DNA of 7,763 nucleotides from an uncultured Bacilli bacterium (lineage in GTDB: Bacteria > Bacillota_I > Bacilli_A > RF39 > UBA660), in contig CANRDQ010000047.1 of the NCBI GenBank assembly GCA_947629395.1, positions 1 to 7,763 of the forward strand, given 5' to 3'. Position 1 is the first letter of the stretch. Every line of letters begins with the position of its first letter. Position numbers and translations under genes: made by a program. Below the pieces are notes generated by a model. That model saw only the letters and a program-made list of their open reading frames with translations. It was not told where the DNA came from and did not search any database. Below are positions 1 through 5,380 of the stretch, in pieces.

Positions 1-26
1 AGATTTTGGTTGGCAGACCATTATCT

Positions 27-35
27 ATTATATCA
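27..35 (-). promoter_or_regulatory. Extended -10 promoter firing leftward off the window
   Basis: On the minus strand these bases read TGATATAAT, a perfect extended -10 (TGn plus TATAAT). No convincing -35 lies 16-18 bases upstream. Any start codon it serves is beyond the left edge. It supports a leftward gene next to the two hairpins. Confidence 0.4.
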
Positions 36-80
36 AAGGAGGATTTATTTTTTTCTTAACGCTATCGCTTCTTCAGTTCT

Positions 81-108
81 CACCCGCATAGCGGGTGGTT
101 TTATTATG
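81..108 (+). terminator. GC-rich hairpin with T-rich tail, rightward terminator
   Basis: CACCCGC (81-87), loop ATA and GCGGGTG (91-97) form a 7-bp, mostly G-C stem followed by GTTTTATTATG on the plus strand. The minus strand has no T-tract. The stem is far more GC-rich than any other terminator in the window, which suggests a foreign origin or mobile-element tip. Confidence 0.5.
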
Positions 109-127
109 TTCCTGTCCCGGAACATAA
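104..127. repeat. Perfect 9-bp inverted repeat with 6-base loop
   Basis: TTATGTTCC (104-112) and GGAACATAA (119-127) are exact reverse complements around the loop TGTCCC. No T-tract follows on either strand, so it is not a normal terminator. It sits directly beside the GC-rich hairpin at 81-97. A structural role, such as a transposase recognition hairpin or a protein-binding palindrome, is possible but not shown. Confidence 0.6.
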
Positions 128-133
128 CAAAAT

Positions 134-153
134 AAAAAAGCCTAAGCTTTTTT
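134..153 (-). terminator. Terminator of the XRE membrane regulator gene
   Basis: AAAAAAGC (134-141), loop CTAA and GCTTTTTT (146-153) form a perfect 8-bp inverted repeat that overlaps the stop codon of the leftward gene. Read on the minus strand, the hairpin ends in TTTTTT followed by ATTTTG. Only two pairs are G-C, so it is a weak hairpin, and the symmetric A/T arms could work in both directions. Confidence 0.5.
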
Positions 154-1510
154 AATTATTATTTATATTTGAAATTTTTTCTATATTTTCCTTAGAAGCA
201 TATACCACTATTTTATAATCATTATAAGGAACTATTTTCTTATTATTAATATCTTTTAAGTAAATATCAAACATTTCTTTTTCCGTTTTTTTAGGTATTA
301 CTTTAATATATACAGAACCATCAACATTATTAACAGCCATAACATTATAGTACTTAGAATGATATTTTTCTATTTTAATATCGTTTCTATTTTCTTCAAC
401 ATATTCTATTTCCTGAGTATGATGGATAAATAAATTATCATTCATTGGTATATATTCTGTATCAGCTACAAAATATTTAGAATTAAAATCTTCTACTATA
501 TCCAGTTTAGAAATTCCTATAGGAATTAACCCTATTCCAATTCCTAAAACTATAAATGCCCCAATAAGTATCCAACCAAAAACTCTTTTTTTATTAGAAA
601 TATTCATTATAAAATTATATAAGAAAATCAAAATAATTACATGAATTACTATTATAGAAATCAAACTAATTAAACATCCAATAAATATTAAACCTGTACC
701 TACAAACAAAAATGATAAAACTAAACATATTGAAAAAGCAATCAAAGAACTAATAAAACCTAACGCTATAAACCCTACTACTAGTTTAATTATAAATAAA
801 ATACATTTAGCTAAAGATGATATAACTTTATAACCAGAATGATCTGGATCTCTAATTATTATTTTTTCTTTAGGAGAACTTTTTTCCACAGAAATTGTGG
901 AATTTTTATTTTCTTGTTTATCTACTAACTCTTCATTTTGCTGTAATTCTTCTTTTTCCACAATATTATAATAATTCAAATATCTTACTTTAAATACATG
1001 AATTAAAATAATAACTCCTAAAATAACAACAATAATTTGATATATAGTTTCCATAATAGTATAAATAATATGATGAATATTATTAGGTAATAAATATAAT
1101 ACTCTTGCCATTATATCTGAAAAAATACTATTTATTATTGAAAAAACTATAACTAGCACTAATATATTTATTAATTGTTCCATAATACATTTTAGTCTTT
1201 CTTTACTTTTCATACTGCTAAACAAATTAATAACTTTAGTTATAAAATCTAAAAAATCATCCATATAATTATTAAAATTATTTTTATTTTCTTTCTCTTT
1301 ATCAAGATCATCTATATTTTGATTAAGTAATTCATCAATCCCCAACTTAAATATTTCACATATTTTTAACATTTTATCCATTTCAGGATATGCACTACCA
1401 GATTCCCATTTAGAAACTGATTGTCTAGATACATCTAATTTATCAGCTAATTGTTCTTGTGATAAATTATTATTTTTCCTTATCTTTTTCAAATTCTCCG
1501 AAAAATTCAT
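152..1510 (-). CDS. XRE-family HTH regulator fused to a membrane and outer domain
   Basis: A 452-residue protein. Residues about 6-60 are a clear XRE/HTH_3 DNA-binding domain (LSQEQLADKLDVSRQSVSKW, then ESGSAYPEMDKM). After a short Asn/Lys-rich linker come hydrophobic segments near 113-132 and 150-172, a charged cytoplasmic-looking loop (about 185-228), and four more near 231-256, 258-282, 283-303 and 309-333. The last roughly 115 residues are hydrophilic and probably outside the cell. The protein thus looks like a one-component sensor that binds DNA while held in the membrane. The Gly/Ile/Leu-rich helices recall DUF1700/DUF4097-type envelope-stress proteins, but I cannot assign either family. 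Start: AAAGGAG (1518-1524) lies 7 bases before the ATG. Upstream repeats suggest autoregulation. Target genes and signal are unknown. Confidence 0.85.
   Translation of the reverse strand: MNFSENLKKIRKNNNLSQEQLADKLDVSRQSVSKWESGSAYPEMDKMLKICEIFKLGIDELLNQNIDDLDKEKENKNNFNNYMDDFLDFITKVINLFSSMKSKERLKCIMEQLINILVLVIVFSIINSIFSDIMARVLYLLPNNIHHIIYTIMETIYQIIVVILGVIILIHVFKVRYLNYYNIVEKEELQQNEELVDKQENKNSTISVEKSSPKEKIIIRDPDHSGYKVISSLAKCILFIIKLVVGFIALGFISSLIAFSICLVLSFLFVGTGLIFIGCLISLISIIVIHVIILIFLYNFIMNISNKKRVFGWILIGAFIVLGIGIGLIPIGISKLDIVEDFNSKYFVADTEYIPMNDNLFIHHTQEIEYVEENRNDIKIEKYHSKYYNVMAVNNVDGSVYIKVIPKKTEKEMFDIYLKDINNKKIVPYNDYKIVVYASKENIEKISNINNN
884..916 (+). terminator. Hairpin with T-tract inside the regulator gene, antisense strand
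   Basis: TTCCACA (884-890), loop GAAAT and TGTGGAA (896-902) form a 7-bp stem followed by TTTTTATTTTCTT on the plus strand, which is antisense to the regulator gene. It falls in the stretch encoding the charged loop between membrane segments (around residues 203-209). It could stop antisense transcription, or it could be chance in AT-rich DNA. Confidence 0.3.
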
Positions 1511-1533
1511 CTTCTTTCTCCTTTCATAGTTGA

Positions 1534-1587
1534 ATTATATAAATAATTATGGTTGCATTCTACCAATTTTAAGTTGTTTTTTGTCAA
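1534..1587 (-). promoter_or_regulatory. Promoter region of the XRE membrane regulator
   Basis: On the minus strand there is a perfect -35, TTGACA (1582-1587), with TAGAAT (1557-1562) 19 bases downstream, a rather long spacer. A second perfect -10, TATAAT (1534-1539), lies closer to the gene but lacks a good -35. Both place a start site upstream of the Shine-Dalgarno at 1518-1524. The TTGACA overlaps one operator-like repeat, and the other repeat lies within the spacer. Confidence 0.5.
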
Positions 1588-1597
1588 TTTTAAGTTG
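1564..1597. promoter_or_regulatory. Tandem 13-bp operator-like repeats
   Basis: CAATTTTAAGTTG occurs twice, at 1564-1576 and 1585-1597, identical and 21 bp apart (two helical turns, same DNA face). Each copy is a near-palindrome of the form CAAnTTnAAnTTG. They cover the -35 and the spacer of the regulator's promoter, the position expected for a repressor. Binding by the XRE protein encoded just downstream is inferred, not shown. Confidence 0.6.
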
Positions 1598-1626
1598 CAT
1601 AATACTTTTTATAGTATCATTTGACC

Positions 1627-1657
1627 CATAAGAAAACAAGTAACAAAAGTTACTTGT
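1627..1657 (-). terminator. Intrinsic terminator of the ABC exporter gene
   Basis: ACAAGTAAC (1636-1644), loop AAAA and GTTACTTGT (1649-1657) form a perfect 9-bp stem. On the minus strand it is followed by TTTCTTATG. It begins 9 bases past the exporter's stop codon, so exporter and regulator genes are separate transcription units. Confidence 0.8.
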
Positions 1658-1665
1658 CTCTAATT

Positions 1666-3396
1666 TTATGAATTTAAAGATTCTGTTTGGTATAAATTTT
1701 TATAAATTTTACTTGTTTTTAATAATTCATCATGAGTTCCAGTAGCAACTACTTTCCCATTATCTACTACATGTATAACATCAGCATCTACAATTGTAGA
1801 AAGACGATGTGCTACAATTACGACTGTATGATTTTTAACTAAATTATCAATTGACTCTTTAATAAATTCTTGAGAATTATTATCTAAAGCACTAGTAGCT
1901 TCGTCAAATAATATAACATCACTTTTCTTCGATAAAGTTCTCGCAATCGCTAATCTCTGTTTTTGTCCTCCTGATAAATTGACTCCACCTTCACCTAAAA
2001 TAGTATCGTATTTTTTAGGTAAAGACATAATGTAATCATCAAGATAAGCTAGTTTAGTATATTTTCTAATAGTATTCAAATTGATTTTAGGTTTAATAAG
2101 TTTAAAATTTTCTTTAATAGTTCGATTAAATACAAAAGGTTCTTGTCTAATAATAGATATTTTATTTCTTAATTCTTCTTCACTTAAATCTTTTATATTA
2201 ATTCCATCAAGTAATATTTCTCCTTCACTAGGATCAAATATTCTTGTCATTAAATTAAATAAAGTAGATTTACCCTGTCCAGATTTTCCTACAATCGCAA
2301 TCTTTTTATGAGGCTCTAAAGTTAAATTAAATTTCTTTAAAGTATTTGCCTCCCCAGGATAAGCAAAAGTAACATTTTTAAATTCAATTACACCTTTGGA
2401 ATCAATAACTTTTTTATCTCCAAACTTTTCATCTTCATATAACTTATTTTCTAATAACTCATTAACTCTACCAATAGATACAACTACTCTTTGATAGGTT
2501 TGTGTTAAATCATTTATATTTTCAATTAACCACATATAACGATATATATAATAAGTCATAGCGATAAAGAAAGTTAAAGATATTTGTTGAAAATATAATA
2601 GAATAATACAAGTAATAAATACTCCTACTTCTAATAATGATTTTAAAGTTCTTGTAAATATATTAAACTCCATTTGAATATCAATTTCATTTACTGATTT
2701 AGAATATATTCTTTTAATAATATATTTCATATCAGTAAGTAAACTATTTTTTATTCCTAATGTTTTGATTTCTCTTACACCTCTAATTGACTCTGTAACC
2801 AAAGAGGTAAAAGTATCTTGTTCTTTTTTTCTTGCTTTATGAGCTTGTTTTAATAATGGATTATATTTCTTTAATAGTAAAAATAAAATTAAAACAAATA
2901 TAACTATTTCTAATCCGACAATAAATGAATTATAAAATACATAAAATATAATAATAAATGATCCTATTAAGGAAGAAACCGCATTTAAAAGACTTCCAAA
3001 AGCAAAACTTAAAGAATCAGCGTCAGTTGTAATACGATTAATAATTTCTCCACTAGATTTTTGTTCATAAGCAACCGCTGGTAAATCAAGAGCTTTTTTA
3101 TAAGTAAAATATCCTAATTTCCTAGTTAAAGAACTTTCTATTTTATACAGTATAGCATTCGCAAAATGTAATAATATCCCACCTAAAGTAAGACTAATTA
3201 CTAAATATATAACTAAATAAATAATGGCTTCTTTTAATTCCAAATTAGTTATTGCTTCTACGGCAGCACCATTTAAATATCCTGTCGCAATTTCACTCAC
3301 ACCCGAAATAAATATAAAGATACTCGCTATTATAAACTTAAATTTTTCTTCTTTGATTAACTTAATTAGAGGCTTGAATTCTTTTAGATTTTTCAT
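1666..3396 (-). CDS. ABC exporter half-transporter (permease fused to ATPase)
   Basis: A 576-residue type I ABC exporter of the MsbA/LmrA/BmrA kind, acting in the cytoplasmic membrane. The N-terminal half has about six membrane segments (near 20-40, 58-80, 133-155, 157-176, 250-270 and 273-295). The ATPase half is complete: A-loop Tyr 346, Walker A GKSGQGKST (370-378), Q-loop Gln 418, signature LSGGQ (484-488), Walker B ILFDE (Asp 498, Glu 499) and switch His 530. No partner half-transporter is adjacent, so a homodimer is likely. The substrate cannot be read from sequence; drugs, lipids or peptides are all possible. I place the start at the ATG at 3396 because GGAGGTGAG ends 4 bases before it. 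An in-frame TTG at 3411 would put the start on the Shine-Dalgarno and in the terminator's U-tract. Expression appears controlled by an upstream leader ORF and attenuator. Confidence 0.93.
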   Translation of the reverse strand: MKNLKEFKPLIKLIKEEKFKFIIASIFIFISGVSEIATGYLNGAAVEAITNLELKEAIIYLVIYLVISLTLGGILLHFANAILYKIESSLTRKLGYFTYKKALDLPAVAYEQKSSGEIINRITTDADSLSFAFGSLLNAVSSLIGSFIIIFYVFYNSFIVGLEIVIFVLILFLLLKKYNPLLKQAHKARKKEQDTFTSLVTESIRGVREIKTLGIKNSLLTDMKYIIKRIYSKSVNEIDIQMEFNIFTRTLKSLLEVGVFITCIILLYFQQISLTFFIAMTYYIYRYMWLIENINDLTQTYQRVVVSIGRVNELLENKLYEDEKFGDKKVIDSKGVIEFKNVTFAYPGEANTLKKFNLTLEPHKKIAIVGKSGQGKSTLFNLMTRIFDPSEGEILLDGINIKDLSEEELRNKISIIRQEPFVFNRTIKENFKLIKPKINLNTIRKYTKLAYLDDYIMSLPKKYDTILGEGGVNLSGGQKQRLAIARTLSKKSDVILFDEATSALDNNSQEFIKESIDNLVKNHTVVIVAHRLSTIVDADVIHVVDNGKVVATGTHDELLKTSKIYKNLYQTESLNS

Positions 3397-3400
3397 AAAT

Positions 3401-3409
3401 CTCACCTCC
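3401..3409 (-). promoter_or_regulatory. Strong ribosome binding site fixing the exporter start
   Basis: GGAGGTGAG on the minus strand is near-perfectly complementary to the 16S rRNA 3' end and points to the ATG at 3396. Its first G directly follows the seven T residues of the upstream terminator, so terminated transcripts would lack it. Confidence 0.85.
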
Positions 3410-3435
3410 AAAAAAATAACTACCTATCGGTAGTC
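3410..3435 (-). terminator. Attenuator terminator just before the exporter's ribosome binding site
   Basis: On the minus strand ACTACC (3429-3434), tetraloop GATA and GGTAGT (3419-3424) form a 6-bp stem, extendable by one G-U pair, followed by TATTTTTTT. It lies between the leader ORF stop (10 bases away) and the exporter's Shine-Dalgarno (0 bases away). A terminator in front of a gene rather than after one is the mark of attenuation. The short stem suggests it is leaky or tunable. Confidence 0.7.
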
Positions 3436-3490
3436 TAAAGTATGTTAAAGAACAGGAAAATGAATTTCCTTCTTCTTTCTAAAAACTACC
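3419..3490 (-). promoter_or_regulatory. Three-segment alternative pairing (antiterminator versus terminator)
   Basis: In the minus-strand RNA, GGUAGU occurs in the leader ORF (3485-3490) and again as the 3' arm of the terminator (3419-3424). ACUACC (3429-3434) can pair with either. The upstream pairing extends to eight pairs, GGUAGUUU with AGACUACC, including one G-U (3483-3490 with 3429-3436), and would prevent the terminator. A small hairpin (AGGAAA 3454-3459, TTTCCT 3465-3470) lies between and would bring the arms closer. The competition is inferred from complementarity only. Confidence 0.55.
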
Positions 3491-3525
3491 TTATCATTAA
3501 AAACATATAAAAATAAATTATTCAT
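3445..3525 (-). CDS. Short leader peptide, candidate attenuation sensor
   Basis: A 26-codon ORF ending in TAA, with AAAGGAG 8 bases before its ATG. It is the only ORF between a strong promoter and the exporter. The peptide starts MNNLFLYVFND, rich in Leu and aromatic residues, and has a basic run FRKKKE around residues 15-20. Codons 12-15 (AAG GTA GTT TTT) include the segment able to pair with the terminator's 5' arm, so ribosome position would decide which hairpin forms. B. subtilis bmrCD is a known case of an ABC exporter controlled by translation of a leader peptide (BmrB). This peptide shows no similarity to BmrB that I can point to. It might also be an unconserved chance ORF, though promoter, ribosome binding site, spacing and terminator all agree. 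Confidence 0.6.
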   Translation of the reverse strand: MNNLFLYVFNDKVVFRKKKEIHFPVL

Positions 3526-3557
3526 TTTCCCACTCCTTTCTCTTTAAATTCAAGTTG

Positions 3558-3586
3558 ATTGTACCATTATTTATAATTAAAGTCAA
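3558..3586 (-). promoter_or_regulatory. Strong promoter of the leader peptide and exporter
   Basis: On the minus strand: TTGACT (3581-3586), a 17-base spacer, then TACAAT (3558-3563) preceded by TGG, so it is also an extended -10. Transcription should start near 3551, about 26 bases before the leader ATG. It is the best promoter in the window, which suits constitutive initiation with control at termination. Confidence 0.75.
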
Positions 3587-3591
3587 ATAAT

Positions 3592-3616
3592 AAAAAAAGA
3601 TACTAATTATAGTACC
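3592..3616 (-). terminator. Intrinsic terminator of the flippase gene
   Basis: GATACTA (3599-3605), loop ATTA and TAGTACC (3610-3616) pair over 7 bp with one G-T, and on the minus strand are followed by TTTTTTTATTATT. It sits 2 bases after the flippase stop codon and just before the exporter promoter, separating the two units. Confidence 0.75.
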
Positions 3617-3618
3617 TT

Positions 3619-5265
3619 TTAATTTTCTAATTTTATTTTACCAAAAGTTAACTTTCTAACTATCTTTCTTAAGAATCTAATTCCAAATACATCTTGTAAT
3701 ATTTCCATCTTATAAGCGATATATAAATAAGTTATCGCACCAGCCAAAGCATTAATCGCAATAAAGATAATACAACTCATTCGACTAGCTATATTAAGAG
3801 GAATAATCATTTTTAAAATACAGACTACTATAATCATCGCTACTAATGGTACAAAAGATTTCAAAATAAGTTTAATAGTTTTACTATAATGAATACCTTC
3901 TTGTTTATGTAATATAAATAAAGTTGTTAATATCGTTAAAGAATAACCTATCATAGTCGCCACAATAGCACCATAATATGTAGGAAGACCTACTTTATTA
4001 AATAATAACATTAAAGGTACATCTAAAATAGCATTAGTAACAAAACCTGATAATGTTGTTAAATAAACAATTTTAAATTTATTAAGACTTTGTAATACTG
4101 ATGAAGTAATAACAAAAGTATTAATTAAGACTGCTGTAAAGATACTTAATGCTAAAATAGAAGATCCATAGGCATTAGTATCATAGAACACTGCCCAAAT
4201 TGGACTAGCTAAAAGAGAAATACCTACAGCCATAGGAATAGAAATAATTAAAATTATTTGTAAAGCCTTATTTAATTTATCAGTAACATCTTTCCAATCT
4301 TTTTTAACATAAGAAGAAACAATAGTTGGTATTAAACTTACTGACATACCAGTCGCAATTGAAGCTATAATCATATTAATCTTTGGTGCATAAGTTACAA
4401 TTGAACTACTAATAAGTTCTACATCACTAGCTGGGAATTGTAAATAATCTAAAGTTCTAATAATTAAAACCATATCAATAAAATGATAAATACTAACTGC
4501 GGTATCAATAATAATTAATGGAATAGCATAACCAAATATTTTTTTAACTATTTCTTTATCAGTAACATCATCTTTTTCTTCATAAGCAACTAAACCAAGT
4601 TGTTCTTTATTAGTTTTAATTTTAGATTGAATATAAAGATAAGCAACTATTCCTCCTAAGAAGGCTCCTAATAAAGAAATAGCCACACCAATAGATACAT
4701 CTAAAGCTAAAATTTTAATAGCTATGAATGAACCACCAATTAAAATTACTATTCTAACTATTTGTTCTAAAACTTGACTTACTGATGGTGGCTTAATAAA
4801 GTGATGTCCTTGTAAATAACCTTTAGATACAGCTAAATATGGAATAACAAGTATAGAAAGAGAAATAGCACGAATTACTAAAGTTACACTTTCAATAGTA
4901 TTTCCACCTGTCAAATCTCCAATAATAGCTTGGGCTATAAACTTCGCAAAAACAAATACAACTAAGAATGATACTAATGATAAAATGCCCACAATCTTCA
5001 TTCCTATTTTATAAGCCCTAACTTTAGCTTCTTTCTTTCCTAAAGTATTATACTCATTTATAAGTTTACTTATCGCAATAGGAAGTCCTGCTGAGGCTAT
5101 ATCTAAAAAGATATTATAAATTGTATAAGCATAAGCATATAGACTAGCACCTTGTGGTCCTACTATGGAATAAAACGGTATAACATAAAGCATTCCTAGT
5201 ATTTTTACTAATACTATAGAAGCTGTCGCAATAAAACTACCTTCTAAAAATGAATTTTTCTTCAT
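3619..5265 (-). CDS. murJ: Lipid II flippase of the MurJ/YtgP/SpoVB family
   Basis: A 548-residue integral membrane protein with about 14 hydrophobic segments across its whole length, the usual size and fold of the MOP superfamily PST/MurJ group. The start is typical of Firmicute YtgP/SpoVB proteins: a short basic N-terminus, then a first helix ending KILGMLYVIP, and a second segment with GASLYAYAYTIYNIFLDIASAGLP. In Bacillus, YtgP (MurJ) flips undecaprenyl-linked peptidoglycan precursor across the membrane, while SpoVB acts in sporulation. The two cannot be told apart from one sequence, and a general polysaccharide flippase is a third option. The tail is basic (RFLRKIVRKLTFGKIK). The ATG is preceded by GTGAT and, 11 bases away, GGAG, a split and rather weak ribosome binding site. 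The gene has its own promoter and terminator. No cell wall genes adjoin it. Confidence 0.82.
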   Translation of the reverse strand: MKKNSFLEGSFIATASIVLVKILGMLYVIPFYSIVGPQGASLYAYAYTIYNIFLDIASAGLPIAISKLINEYNTLGKKEAKVRAYKIGMKIVGILSLVSFLVVFVFAKFIAQAIIGDLTGGNTIESVTLVIRAISLSILVIPYLAVSKGYLQGHHFIKPPSVSQVLEQIVRIVILIGGSFIAIKILALDVSIGVAISLLGAFLGGIVAYLYIQSKIKTNKEQLGLVAYEEKDDVTDKEIVKKIFGYAIPLIIIDTAVSIYHFIDMVLIIRTLDYLQFPASDVELISSSIVTYAPKINMIIASIATGMSVSLIPTIVSSYVKKDWKDVTDKLNKALQIILIISIPMAVGISLLASPIWAVFYDTNAYGSSILALSIFTAVLINTFVITSSVLQSLNKFKIVYLTTLSGFVTNAILDVPLMLLFNKVGLPTYYGAIVATMIGYSLTILTTLFILHKQEGIHYSKTIKLILKSFVPLVAMIIVVCILKMIIPLNIASRMSCIIFIAINALAGAITYLYIAYKMEILQDVFGIRFLRKIVRKLTFGKIKLEN

Positions 5266-5310
5266 TTATATCACGTCTCCATCTTTTATAATAAAAATAC
5301 TTCATTAATT

Positions 5311-5338
5311 ATTATATCATTAAATAATAAACTAACAA
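5311..5338 (-). promoter_or_regulatory. Promoter of the flippase gene
   Basis: On the minus strand TTGTTA (5333-5338), 16 bases, then TATAAT (5311-5316) preceded by TGA, giving an extended -10. It lies 45 bases upstream of the flippase ATG and after the carboxypeptidase terminator. Confidence 0.65.
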
Positions 5339-5340
5339 AT

Positions 5341-5376
5341 ATTTTTCCAAAATAAAACTCCACATTGTGAAGTTTT
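5341..5376 (-). terminator. Intrinsic terminator of the M32 carboxypeptidase gene
   Basis: AAAACTCCAC (5354-5363), loop ATT and GTGAAGTTTT (5367-5376) pair over 10 bp with one G-T. On the minus strand the stem ends in TTTT and is followed by ATTTTGG. It starts 4 bases after the stop codon. Confidence 0.75.
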
Positions 5377-5380
5377 AATA

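Larger units (their letters stand above)
1..127 (-). mobile_element. Possible end of an IS200/IS605-like element (edge-truncated)
   Basis: This gene-free stretch is clearly richer in G and C than the DNA around it. It carries two perfect hairpins (81-97 and 104-127) and, on the minus strand, an extended -10 box (27-35) pointing off the left edge. IS200-type elements are known to have internal inverted repeats near the left end, one acting as a terminator that shields tnpA, with the transposase promoter just inside. The layout fits, but no transposase codons are visible, so the family is inferred. It could instead be an unrelated intergenic terminator pair. Confidence 0.33.

Noticed and set aside
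35..42. AAAGGAGG, a perfect plus-strand ribosome binding sequence
   Set aside because: No ATG, GTG or TTG start follows at usable spacing; the next bases run into a T-tract and a TAA.
45..125. A 26-codon minus-strand reading frame starting MFRDRNIIK across both left-edge hairpins
   Set aside because: No Shine-Dalgarno precedes the ATG, and the open frame follows from two palindromes that leave several frames open. I judged it structural DNA rather than a gene, though multi-copy occurrence would be worth noting.
1600..1618. Small hairpin ATACT/AGTAT between the exporter terminator and the regulator promoter
   Set aside because: Only five A/T-rich pairs and no T-tract on either strand; expected by chance at this base composition.
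2081..2311. Plus-strand open frame of 76 codons
   Set aside because: It is antisense to the conserved ATPase domain of the exporter and has no ribosome binding site or protein-like features.
3224..3433. Plus-strand open frame of 69 codons
   Set aside because: It overlaps the start of the exporter on the opposite strand and the attenuator hairpin, a shadow of the real gene.
3547..3557. TAAATTCAAGTTG-like match as a third copy of the regulator's operator repeat near the exporter promoter
   Set aside because: Only part of the 13-bp repeat matches and the palindrome is lost, so in such AT-rich DNA it is not convincing evidence that the XRE protein controls the exporter.
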